Positions 1 to 9,964 of a DNA stretch of 64,000 nucleotides are shown here, piece by piece; the first letter of the stretch is position 1, and each line of letters begins with the position of its first letter. The stretch is from assembly GCA_019137195.1 (NCBI GenBank), contig JAGVSR010000068.1, forward strand, positions 1 through 64,000, written 5' to 3'. Made by a program: the position numbers and the translations under genes. The DNA is from Alphaproteobacteria bacterium (lineage in GTDB: Bacteria; Pseudomonadota; Alphaproteobacteria; Rhizobiales; Hyphomicrobiaceae). The notes under the pieces were generated by a model that did not search any database, had not been told where the DNA came from, and was given only the letters and a program-made list of their open reading frames with translations.

Positions 1-960
1 GCGATCGAGCTCCTGACGCTCGCCTTGAACAAGCCGCGCTTTGACGCCGACGCCGTCGAGCGCATCAGAAAGCAGCTTCTCGCCAACCTCGTCTACGCCG
101 ATCGCGACCCGGAGAAGGTCGCCGGCAAGGAATGGTACCGCGTCGCGTTCGAGGGCCACCCCTACGGCCGCTATGCGCAGGGCACCCAGGAGACCGTCGC
201 CAAGATCGGCGCAGCCGACCTCGAGGCCTACCGCAAGCGGAACTTCGCCCGATCGAACCTCAAGGTCGCCGTCGTCGGCGACATCACCGAGGCCGAGCTC
301 GGCAAGATGCTGGACCAGGTCTTCGGCGGCCTTCCCGAGAAGGCAGGCCTCGTCCCTGTGCCCAAGACCAAGCCCGTCTCCGGCCGCGAGCAGCCCATCG
401 AGATGGCCGTGCCGCAGTCGGTCGCCATGTTCGGCGCTGGCGCCATGGCGCGAAAAGATCCAGACTTCATGACGGGCTTTGTCTTGAACCAGCTGGTCGG
501 CGGCGGCGGTTTCGCCTCGCGGCTCATGGAGGAGGTGCGCGAGAAGCGCGGCCTAGCCTATTCGGTTTACAGCTACATCCAGCCCTTCCGCCACGCCTCC
601 GTTCTCTCGGGCAGCGTCGCCACCCGGGCCGAGGCCATGCCGAAGTCGGTCGAGCTCATCAAGGCCGAGTTCAAGCGCATCGCCGAGAACGGCCCCACGG
701 CAGAGGAGCTCGCCAATGCAAAGAGCTATCTGACCGGCTCCTACGCACTCCGCTTCGACAGCAACTCCAAGATCGCGAGCCAGCTCCTCGGCCTCATGGA
801 GGAAGGTTTCGGTCCAGACTACGTCCAGAACCGCAACAAGCTGGTCGAGGCCGTGACCATGGAGGACGCGAAGCGTGTCGCAAAGACGCTCTTCGACGAG
901 AAAAACCTTATCTTCGTCATCGTCGGTCCCAAGCCGACCACCGCGGCCGAAAGGGGTTGA
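1..960 (+). CDS. M16 family (insulinase/pitrilysin-like) peptidase subunit, C-terminal part
   Basis: The open frame runs in from the left edge, so the start codon is outside the window; about 319 residues are visible. The sequence matches the C-terminal half of a bacterial M16B protein. It has a GGGG-F-x-S-R-L stretch followed by E-x-R-E-K-R-G-L-A-Y, the segment that in the family binds the substrate backbone. No HxxEH zinc motif lies in the visible part, which is expected because that motif belongs to the N-terminal domain. In many Hyphomicrobiales two M16 genes lie in tandem and one subunit is catalytically inactive; which one this is cannot be told here. Such proteins are usually periplasmic. 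A 234-base intergenic region with repeats follows before pgi. Confidence 0.88.
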   Translation, partial: AIELLTLALNKPRFDADAVERIRKQLLANLVYADRDPEKVAGKEWYRVAFEGHPYGRYAQGTQETVAKIGAADLEAYRKRNFARSNLKVAVVGDITEAELGKMLDQVFGGLPEKAGLVPVPKTKPVSGREQPIEMAVPQSVAMFGAGAMARKDPDFMTGFVLNQLVGGGGFASRLMEEVREKRGLAYSVYSYIQPFRHASVLSGSVATRAEAMPKSVELIKAEFKRIAENGPTAEELANAKSYLTGSYALRFDSNSKIASQLLGLMEEGFGPDYVQNRNKLVEAVTMEDAKRVAKTLFDEKNLIFVIVGPKPTTAAERG

Positions 961-1020
961 TCGTGTGATTGGGGGCGAGACCCGAGCGGCCTGACACCAC
1001 GCCGCCCTTTGACTTCTGTG

Positions 1021-1050
1021 CCCCCTCGCCCTAACCCTCTCGCCAAGGGA
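1021..1050 (-). repeat. dispersed short palindromic repeat, inverted copy
   Basis: The plus strand reads as a reverse complement of the repeat core (GAGAGGGTTAGGGCGAGGGG on the minus strand). Together with the copy at 1112-1147 it forms a head-to-head pair between two same-strand genes, like the paired units of REP/BIME elements. Confidence 0.6.
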
Positions 1051-1111
1051 CGTGCGAACCAGGCCGCCGCGAGCGGTATGACGGAAATATTGCACGAGTG
1101 CTGCTCGGATA

Positions 1112-1147
1112 CCCTCTCCCCACGGGGAGAGGGCTAGGGTGCGGGGG
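1112..1147 (+). repeat. dispersed short palindromic repeat
   Basis: This is the best copy in the window: CCCTCTCCCC, a two-base loop, GGGGAGAGGG, then a CTAGGGTGCGGGGG tail. It lies between the M16 gene and pgi. Related or degenerate copies are near 12340, 16805, 21502, 27032, 56793 and 58162, all intergenic. Confidence 0.75.
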
Positions 1148-1194
1148 CTTCACTGTCCTCGGACGCTCGAACGGTCGAGCAAGCGAGGAGCTTC

Positions 1195-2544
1195 ATGACG
1201 AGAGCGAACAACAAGCCTACGACACTCTACACCCAGTCCGTCGCAGGCTGCATGGACGCGGCCATCGCCGGGCGCGGCCTGACGGCGACGGAGCTCGATA
1301 GCTGGCTCGGCCGCGCGACCTCGGTCCTCGAAGGCCTAAAGGCCGAGTATGGCGACAAGCGCCTGCCGCTCTTGCACGTCCCCGAGGAAACGGCCGACAT
1401 CGATGCCGCCGCCGCCGCGCTCGTTCGCCTGTCCACGGGTGCCAGGACCATCATCTTCTACGGTACCGGCGGCTCGGCGCTCGGCGGCGAGACGCTGGCG
1501 CAGGTCGCTGGCTGGAACGTACCGGGCGGCGCAACTGTCTACGATCGCTCGCGGCCCCGCATCCGCTTCTACGACAACCTCGATCCCCTGACGCAAGCCG
1601 GCGCGCTCGCGACACTCGACCTCGCCACGACCCGCTTTGTCGTTACCTCGAAGTCGGGCGGGACCGCGGAGACGTTCGCCCAGGTCATCACCACGCTCAC
1701 CGCTGTGAAGACCGCCGGGCTTGCCGACCGCATCCCCGAGCTATTTCTCGGCATCACCGAGCCCGATCAGAAAGGCAAGTCGAACGGGCTGCGCGCGCTC
1801 TTCGCCTCGCTCGGCATCCCGATGCTCGACCATCATACCGGCATCGGCGGCCGTTTCTCGTGCCTCACCAACGTCGGCCTCGTACCCGCGATGGCCCGCG
1901 GCCTCGACGCCAGGGCGATCCGCGCCGGCGCCGCGTCCGTGATCGAGCACTTGCTGGCAGCGCGAAAGGTGGCGGACTTCGCCCCCGCGCTCGGTGCGGC
2001 GACCATGGTCGCCCTATCGAAAGAGCGCGGCATCCGCTCTCTCGTGATGATGCCTTACACCGACCGCCTCGCGCGCTTCTCCGACTGGTTCGTGCAGCTG
2101 TGGGCCGAGAGCCTCGGCAAGAAGGGCGAGGGCACGACGCCCGTGCCCGCCGTCGGCCCCGTCGACCAGCACAGCCAGCTGCAGCTTTTCATGGAAGGCC
2201 CCCACGAGCTCGCCATGACCATCGTGCGCGTGGCCAATCGCGGGCTGGGTCCCGTGATCGATCCCGCCATGGCCAAAACTGCGGGCGCCCCCTTCATGGC
2301 CGGCAAGACCATCGGCGATGTCGTCGACGCTCAGAGTTACGCCATCGTCGGCGCCCTCGCCAGGGCTGGCCGCCCGGTGCGCACCATCGACATCGACACC
2401 CTCGACGAGCGCACGACCGGCGCACTCCTGATGCACTTCATGCTCGAAACCATCATCGCCGGCCGCCTCCTCGGCATCGATCCCTTCGACCAGCCCGGAG
2501 TCGAGCTCGCCAAGGTGCTGACACGGGAAAGGCTGGCCGGATGA
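1195..2544 (+). CDS. pgi: glucose-6-phosphate isomerase
   Basis: Cytoplasmic enzyme interconverting glucose 6-phosphate and fructose 6-phosphate. The 449-residue protein has the sugar-isomerase signatures: GTGGSALGG at residues 90-98, the phosphate-binding SKSGGTAET at 152-160, and AESLGKKGEG followed by the Q-H-S-Q-L-Q-L stretch near residue 310-325. It is shorter than the roughly 550-residue E. coli enzyme but matches the compact form common in alphaproteobacteria. The ATG is preceded by GAGGAG at good spacing, which supports the start. It is monocistronic as seen; the next gene is convergent. Confidence 0.93.
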   Translation: MTRANNKPTTLYTQSVAGCMDAAIAGRGLTATELDSWLGRATSVLEGLKAEYGDKRLPLLHVPEETADIDAAAAALVRLSTGARTIIFYGTGGSALGGETLAQVAGWNVPGGATVYDRSRPRIRFYDNLDPLTQAGALATLDLATTRFVVTSKSGGTAETFAQVITTLTAVKTAGLADRIPELFLGITEPDQKGKSNGLRALFASLGIPMLDHHTGIGGRFSCLTNVGLVPAMARGLDARAIRAGAASVIEHLLAARKVADFAPALGAATMVALSKERGIRSLVMMPYTDRLARFSDWFVQLWAESLGKKGEGTTPVPAVGPVDQHSQLQLFMEGPHELAMTIVRVANRGLGPVIDPAMAKTAGAPFMAGKTIGDVVDAQSYAIVGALARAGRPVRTIDIDTLDERTTGALLMHFMLETIIAGRLLGIDPFDQPGVELAKVLTRERLAG

Positions 2545-2585
2545 TCGGGCGCAGGTCCAAGCGCTGAATTGGCGATTGAACGACG

Positions 2586-2659
2586 CCTGTTCACTGCGTC
2601 TGCCGCGAACAGGAACGATCCTGCTCCCGTCTGTTGCCCCTCGCGCTGTAATCGTTCCT
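2586..2659. other. nested inverted repeats between convergent genes
   Basis: Two perfect inverted repeats interlock in the pgi/ybdD-like intergenic space: CCTGTTC (2586-2592) with GAACAGG (2607-2613), and AGGAACGAT (2611-2619) with ATCGTTCCT (2651-2659). The right arm of the first overlaps the left arm of the second, so the two hairpins compete. No U-tract follows either. A bidirectional transcription stop is possible but not shown. Confidence 0.45.
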
Positions 2660-2674
2660 ACACGAGCACGTCGT

Positions 2675-2902
2675 TCAGCAGCAGCGCATGCCACGGCCAG
2701 AGCCGTCGGCGTAGCGCGCCCGTTGCCGCTCGCGGAAGAACTCCTCGCGCGTCATGATTGGCTCGCCCGGATGGCGCTCACTGCGGTGCGCCACGTAGGT
2801 GTCGTAGTCTGGCACACCGCACATCAGGTTGGCGGTCTGCGAGACGAAGCGTCCGAGCTGCCCGAGATCAGGCACGCGCAGCCGATAGATCCTTCTCGTC
2901 AT
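2675..2902 (-). CDS. YbdD/YjiX family small protein (CstA partner)
   Basis: This 75-residue protein matches the YbdD/YjiX family: a short basic N-terminus, C-G-V-P-D-Y-x-x-Y-x-x-H-R, then H-P-G-E-P-I-M-T-R-E-E-F-F. Family members are nearly always encoded directly after cstA and are thought to act with the transporter, but the mechanism is not settled. The ATG at 2902 lies 35 bases inside the end of the upstream cstA frame, so translation is probably coupled. Upstream in-frame codons are poor and low-complexity, which is why the internal ATG was chosen. Confidence 0.85.
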   Translation of the reverse strand: MTRRIYRLRVPDLGQLGRFVSQTANLMCGVPDYDTYVAHRSERHPGEPIMTREEFFRERQRARYADGSGRGMRCC

Positions 2903-4964
2903 ATCCGACCTCCCTGGCGGAGACGCCCGACGTCGCGAGAGCGCGGCGGGCCGCGATGGCGCCGGCGGCAATCATGGTCACGACGATGACCATGAACAGT
3001 CCGCAAAGTGCGGCGTCGATGTACTGATTGAGGATGACCTGGCTCATCTGAGCGGTGGTCTTGGCCGGAGCCAGGACGCTGCCTTGGCTAAGCGCGTCCG
3101 AGAACCGCCGCGCCTGGGCCAGGAAGCCGATCGCCGGCGCCTCGTGAAAAAGCTTCTGCCACGCGGCCGTGAGCGTTGAAATCGCCAGCCACGTGGCTGG
3201 CACCATGGTCACCCAAGCGTAGCGCTCGCGCTTCATCCTGAACAGCACGACGGTTGCCAGCGTCAGTGCGATGACGGCCAGCATCTGGTTGGCGATGCCG
3301 AACAGCGGCCAGAGCGTATTGATCCCGCCGAGCGGATCGACGACGCCTTGGTAGAGGAAATAGCCCCACCCCGCGACGGCAAATGCGGTGGCGAGCACGT
3401 TGGCGGTCCAGCTTCGCGTGTCGCGCATAACAGGAAACGCACTACCTGCGAGGTCCTGGATCATAAAGCGCGCAACGCGAGTTCCAGCATCGACGGTGGT
3501 GAGAATGAACAGCGCCTCGAAAAGGATGGCGAAGTGGTACCAGAAGGCCATCAGCGCCTTGCCTCCGACGACGCTGGACAGAATGTGGGCCATGCCGACG
3601 GCGAGCGTCGGCGCGCCGCCCGTGCGCGACAGCACTGTCGCCTCGCCGACGTCGCTGGCGAGCGCGTCGAGCGCATCGGGCGTGATGACGAAACCCCAGC
3701 TCGAGATCTTGGCGGCGGCCTCGGCCGCAGTCGTCCCGATGACGGCGGCGGGCGCGTTCATGGCGAAGTAGGCGCCGGGCTCGAGAACGCAAGCGGCGAT
3801 GAGCGCCATGATGCCGACGAAGCTTTCCATCAGCATCGCGCAGTAGCCGATGAAGCGCGTCTGCGTCTCGTCCTCGACCATCTTCGGCGTGGTTCCCGAG
3901 GAGATCAGCGCGTGAAAGCCGGAGACGGCGCCGCAGGCAATGGTGATGAACAGAAACGGAAACAATGAGCCGGCGAACACTGGGCCGGTGCCGTCGACGA
4001 AGCGGGACAGCGCCGGCATCCTGAGCTCCGGCATCACGGCGACGATGCCGGCCGCAAGAAAGACGATGGTGCCGATCTTGAGGAACGTCGACAGGTAGTC
4101 GCGCGGAGCGAGCAGGAGCCAGACCGGCAGCACCGCAGCGACGAACCCGTATCCGATAAGCATCAGCGCCAGCGTCTCGCCCTTGTAGGTGAAGAGCGGC
4201 GCCAGTGTCTCGCTCTCGCTGACCGGCCGGCCGAGCATGATCGCCGACATCAGCAGAACGAACCCGATGGCCGACATCTCGCCGATGCGGTGGGGACGCA
4301 AATAGCGGCCGTAGAGACCCATCAGGATGGCGATGGGAATGGTGGCGAACACCGTGAACGTGCCCCACGGGCTGCCGGCCAGCGCCTTGACGACGATGAG
4401 CGCCAGCACCGCCAGCAGGATGATCATGATCATGAGGATGCCGAAGCTGGCGATTGTGCCCGGCACCGCGCCGATCTCGCTCTTGATCATGTCCCCGAGC
4501 GAGCGGCCGTCACGGCGCGTGGAGGCGAACAGAATCATGAAGTCCTGCACGGCCCCGGCGAAGACGACGCCCGCGAGCAGCCACAGCGTACCGGGCAGAT
4601 AGCCCATCTGGGCGGCGAGCACCGGGCCGACCAGCGGTCCCGCGCCCGCAATGGCGGCGAAGTGGTGGCCGAACAGCACGTACTTGTGGGTGGGGACGTA
4701 GTCGAGGCCATCGTTGTGGCGCACCGCGGGCGTCGGGCGCTTGGGATCGAGCCGCAGCACCGTGTTGGCGATGAACAGGCTGTAGTAGCGGAAGGCGATC
4801 AGATAGGTGCAAACTGCGGCCACGACGAGCCACACGGCATTGATGGTCTCACCGCGCTTGAGCGCAATGGTGCCGAGCGCAAACGCACCCACCACCGCAA
4901 CCAGCGGCCAGACGATCCTCTGCCACAGGCTCGTGGTTGTCGCCTCGTTTTCCTGCCCCGCCAT
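2868..4964 (-). CDS. cstA: CstA family carbon-starvation peptide/pyruvate transporter
   Basis: Inner-membrane protein of 698 residues, close to the 701 of E. coli CstA, with about 16-18 hydrophobic segments. Characteristic pieces are the N-terminal L-D-x-K-R-P-T-P-A-V-R-x-N-D-G-x-D-Y-V-P-T region, followed by V-L-F-G-H-H-F-A-A-I-A-G-A-G-P and Q-D-F. CstA proteins import peptides or pyruvate under carbon limitation. The frame is open further upstream, but ATG 4964 is preceded by a G-rich Shine-Dalgarno (CGGGGGG), gives the family length and avoids overlap with the gene ending at 5102. The ybdD-like partner follows with an overlap. Confidence 0.93.
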   Translation of the reverse strand: MAGQENEATTTSLWQRIVWPLVAVVGAFALGTIALKRGETINAVWLVVAAVCTYLIAFRYYSLFIANTVLRLDPKRPTPAVRHNDGLDYVPTHKYVLFGHHFAAIAGAGPLVGPVLAAQMGYLPGTLWLLAGVVFAGAVQDFMILFASTRRDGRSLGDMIKSEIGAVPGTIASFGILMIMIILLAVLALIVVKALAGSPWGTFTVFATIPIAILMGLYGRYLRPHRIGEMSAIGFVLLMSAIMLGRPVSESETLAPLFTYKGETLALMLIGYGFVAAVLPVWLLLAPRDYLSTFLKIGTIVFLAAGIVAVMPELRMPALSRFVDGTGPVFAGSLFPFLFITIACGAVSGFHALISSGTTPKMVEDETQTRFIGYCAMLMESFVGIMALIAACVLEPGAYFAMNAPAAVIGTTAAEAAAKISSWGFVITPDALDALASDVGEATVLSRTGGAPTLAVGMAHILSSVVGGKALMAFWYHFAILFEALFILTTVDAGTRVARFMIQDLAGSAFPVMRDTRSWTANVLATAFAVAGWGYFLYQGVVDPLGGINTLWPLFGIANQMLAVIALTLATVVLFRMKRERYAWVTMVPATWLAISTLTAAWQKLFHEAPAIGFLAQARRFSDALSQGSVLAPAKTTAQMSQVILNQYIDAALCGLFMVIVVTMIAAGAIAARRALATSGVSAREVGYDEKDLSAARA

Positions 4965-5101
4965 CGAATCGCCCCCCGATCGGTCCCCCACTAGGATCCA
5001 TAGTCGAGCGGGCGATGCACTGCTGTCAACGAGTTCGGGCGCTCCGCCGTTGCCTGAGCCGCGCCCAATCCTTGCAGCGGCCGCACAACCGTGCCGGCCC
5101 G

Positions 5102-6805
5102 TCAGTGCAGGAGCTCGCGGGCGACCCGGAACCCGGTGTAATGATTCCGAATCGAACGATCGTAATAGAAGCGCCTTGCCGATCTGAGATCGGCTGGAGG
5201 AAAGTACCACGCGCCGCCGCGAACCACGCGATAGCAGGTTTGCCCATCCTGGGCTCCGGTCGTGGTGCTACCATTCGGGGCGCTTGCATATGGACCGTAG
5301 CAGTCCTGGACCCATTCCAAGACATTTCCATGCATGTCTTGGAGACCGAACTGATTCGACCTATAGGTCCCGACCTCAGCGATATCGGCCTCCCCATCGT
5401 CGCACACCCCCACACCGCACCAGTCCGAGTATCTTTCCTTGGCTGATCGGTCCGCCGAGTTGGCATACTCACAAATTGCGCTCTCATCCGGGAAGCTGAA
5501 GGGCCCCTTCGTTCGAGCACGCGCCGCGTATTCCCACTCGGCTTCGCTCAGGAGCCGATAGTGCCTGCCGGTGACGCGAGACAGCCAGCTTACATATTCG
5601 ACCGCCTGATCCCATGACACGTTGATCACAGGGTGGCGTCCCTCGCCGTAGCCGGCGCTTCCGGTCGGCTTGCCATCACAGCCGTGCATTTCGACGCACA
5701 GCTTCCACTCGTCCCACGTAACCTCGTACCGCCCCACGGCGAATGAGTGAGGAATTGTGACTGACCGCGTGGGACCTTCATCTGGTTTCCTCAGCTTCTC
5801 GGTGTCTGGCGATCCCATCTCGAACTGTCCCGATGGCACGACAACCATCTCGGGACAACTGAGCGATGAGCACTCTCTGAAGGTTCCGCCCGACGCCAAC
5901 GCTCGCTCCTGCTCAACCGTAAGCACGTGCGGTCTCACTACGTCTGCAATGAACCGGCGAACCGTTGTCTGCTCGAACCAAAGCTCGGCGAGCGGCTCCT
6001 TGTAGATCACAGCCACCAGACCTGCGATGGTGCATAGCATCAGGCCACCGACCGCCTTCCACAGGCGCCGTTGCCGCATCAAAGCGTGTCGCTCACGTCC
6101 GGTCGCCGCCTCCTTTTCACGCACCAGCCGCTCGCGCTCATCGAGTTGCTGCCGCAGAGCCTGAGACGCCTCGTCCTCGGCCTCGCGGCTCGCCTGCAGA
6201 TAGGCGCGTTGCAGGTCGGTGATGTCGGGCGCAGTGGCCGGACGCGAGGCGACCCAGCGCTCTGCCTCCGCGAGCAGGCTGCCGCGCACCAGCCGATCAG
6301 GATCGTGGCCGCGCTCGTCCCATGTGACCGCGCGCTGCAACAGCGCGCGATGTTCTCTCAGCCATCCGAGGTCCGTCCGTAGCGCGAGGTTGAGCTTCAT
6401 CAACCCCTGACCGAACCCGGATCCTGGCACGCTCGGATCGGCGCAGAAATGAATGAAGTTGAGACGGTCCAGACGCTCGGGAGCCTGCCCTTCGCCGAGC
6501 GGAATGGCGATGACCGGCAGGATACGCTTGGCGAGGCGGGCCGCCTCCTCCACCTCCCAGGCACAGATCGGCGAGGCCGCCGACTGGGGAGAAAGCACGA
6601 ACACGACCGTGTCCGCCTCCAAGATCATCTGGCCGAGCCTCGCCTTCCATTCCTCGCCGCCGGAGATGTCCTCGCGGTCGAAGATCGGCCGGAAGCCCAA
6701 CGCTTCGAGCGCCTTTGCGAGCTGATCAGCGAAATCGAGGCTGTCGCGACGGGAATACGAGATGAATATGTCGAGCCTCTCGGCCTCGCGAGCGACGTCG
6801 GCCAC
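5102..6805 (-). CDS. TIR domain - transmembrane - SUMF1/FGE-like domain protein
   Basis: About 567 residues. Residues about 11-130 form a TIR domain (D-I-F-I-S-Y-S at its start, V-F-V-L-S-P and W-E-V-E-E-A later). Next come a charged, probably coiled-coil stretch (about 195-250), one membrane helix (about 251-270) and a formylglycine-generating-enzyme-like domain (about 318-565: V-P-S-G-Q-F-x-M-G-S, Y-E-V-T-W-D-E-W, N-V-S-W-D-Q-A, L-S-E-A-E-W-E-Y-A-A-R, V-V-R-G-G-A-W). The two catalytic cysteines of true FGE are absent from the R-G-G-A-W-Y...S-A-R-R segment, so the module is probably a binding domain. The position aligned with the NADase glutamate of TIR enzymes is Ala/Arg. GTG 6805 is preceded by GGGGG; a TTG at 6823 is the alternative start. 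The gene stands alone between cstA and katG with an AT-rich upstream region. Confidence 0.82.
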   Translation of the reverse strand: MADVAREAERLDIFISYSRRDSLDFADQLAKALEALGFRPIFDREDISGGEEWKARLGQMILEADTVVFVLSPQSAASPICAWEVEEAARLAKRILPVIAIPLGEGQAPERLDRLNFIHFCADPSVPGSGFGQGLMKLNLALRTDLGWLREHRALLQRAVTWDERGHDPDRLVRGSLLAEAERWVASRPATAPDITDLQRAYLQASREAEDEASQALRQQLDERERLVREKEAATGRERHALMRQRRLWKAVGGLMLCTIAGLVAVIYKEPLAELWFEQTTVRRFIADVVRPHVLTVEQERALASGGTFRECSSLSCPEMVVVPSGQFEMGSPDTEKLRKPDEGPTRSVTIPHSFAVGRYEVTWDEWKLCVEMHGCDGKPTGSAGYGEGRHPVINVSWDQAVEYVSWLSRVTGRHYRLLSEAEWEYAARARTKGPFSFPDESAICEYANSADRSAKERYSDWCGVGVCDDGEADIAEVGTYRSNQFGLQDMHGNVLEWVQDCYGPYASAPNGSTTTGAQDGQTCYRVVRGGAWYFPPADLRSARRFYYDRSIRNHYTGFRVARELLH

Positions 6806-6928
6806 AAGGAACCCCCAATACAAAATAAGCCAAAAAATCGTTCAAACATTCGTACTCATACTATGCCGCGAAGCGAATCCGCGGGCAAGCGCCATTCGGG
6901 ATGTCGTTGCACGACGAGCCCGAGCACG

Positions 6929-6958
6929 AAAAAGGGCGGCACCAGCGGCGCCGCCCTT
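6929..6958 (-). terminator. rho-independent terminator after katG
   Basis: On the minus strand AAGGGCGGC (6958-6950) pairs perfectly with GCCGCCCTT (6940-6932) around a nine-base loop. Five T residues extend to 6929. It lies about 28 bases after the katG stop codon. Confidence 0.88.
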
Positions 6959-6985
6959 GACACTCTCAGTAGCGAAGCCCAGCGC

Positions 6986-9211
<2,226 letters not shown>

Positions 9212-9271
9212 TCACCAGAATAAGCTTCGCCGAAGTACTTCTACCAACAGCCTCCTAGACCGCGGAGGCCC

Positions 9272-9319
9272 ATCAGGTAAAGTCTTCTTTGCTGATATTT
9301 CCAATCAGAGAACCTGATT
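9272..9319 (-). promoter_or_regulatory. repeated ATCAG/CTGAT half-sites upstream of katG
   Basis: Four ATCAG(G)/(C)CTGAT half-sites occur at about 9272, 9292, 9304 and 9313. The last two form a perfect palindrome, AATCAG-5-CTGATT (9303-9319), and the middle two form CTGAT-7-ATCAG. Spacing and position, 73-120 bases before the katG start, suit an operator. The regulator is unknown; the motif is not a clear OxyR or Fur consensus. Confidence 0.4.
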
Positions 9320-9412
9320 AACGTCGACTGAGCATGGACCGGTCTGGTGCGTTGCACCATGCGGCGCATCAATCTGCGTCGAGGAGTTGCACCACCGCGA
9401 CAGCCGAGCTCG

Positions 9413-9964
9413 TCAGGAGGCGATCGACCACAGGCTCGCAATCCAGAGCAAAATCGGAAAATAGGCAATCAGAAAGCCGAACGCGAAAAAGCCGGCGAAG
9501 CCCAGCGCCGTTTCGTCCCACGGAGCGCCGTCGTGGACATGCATGCCGCCAGCCGCGAGACCGCCGATGAGAAGGCCGGTCAGCACGGCCCGCAGGAGAC
9601 GCTGCTCGGGAGCTGCGATGCGGGCCAGCGCGCCACGCGCAGCCTGCGGATGGACGAGCCCCATGAAGAGGCAGGCGAACAGACCTGCCCCGGCGCCGCC
9701 GGCCACTGCCACGGGCCATGCGAGCCCATCCTGGCCGAGCAGCGAGAGCGCACCGGCGACTGCGACCGCAATCGCGAAGATGGCAAGCGGGCGTCGGGCG
9801 CCGCCTGAGGCCCCGCCCGCGGGACTTCGCTTCCCGTCCGCCGCACCGTTGTCGTTCGCCGGGTCCATGGCGCAGAGCTCCGTATGGAGGGCTTGGACGT
9901 CGGCCGGACGCCGGCACTCCCAGCCGTCGGGCCAAGCGTTGGGATTCACATGGCGGACACTCAC
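9413..9964 (-). CDS. small multi-pass membrane protein of unknown function
   Basis: 183 residues. A hydrophilic N-terminus of about 58 residues is followed by four hydrophobic segments rich in Ala, Gly and Leu (about 59-78, 82-103, 124-143, 152-180). No family was recognised. The GTG start overlaps the stop codon of the preceding DUF2314 gene in a GTGA arrangement, so the two are almost certainly translated together. Function could relate to that envelope protein. A 213-base gap separates it from katG. Confidence 0.65.
   Translation of the reverse strand: MSVRHVNPNAWPDGWECRRPADVQALHTELCAMDPANDNGAADGKRSPAGGASGGARRPLAIFAIAVAVAGALSLLGQDGLAWPVAVAGGAGAGLFACLFMGLVHPQAARGALARIAAPEQRLLRAVLTGLLIGGLAAGGMHVHDGAPWDETALGFAGFFAFGFLIAYFPILLWIASLWSIAS

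Noticed and set aside
1166..1179. CTCGAACGGTCGAG palindrome before pgi
   Set aside because: Short palindromes of this base composition are frequent here, and there is no second copy or positional support for an operator.
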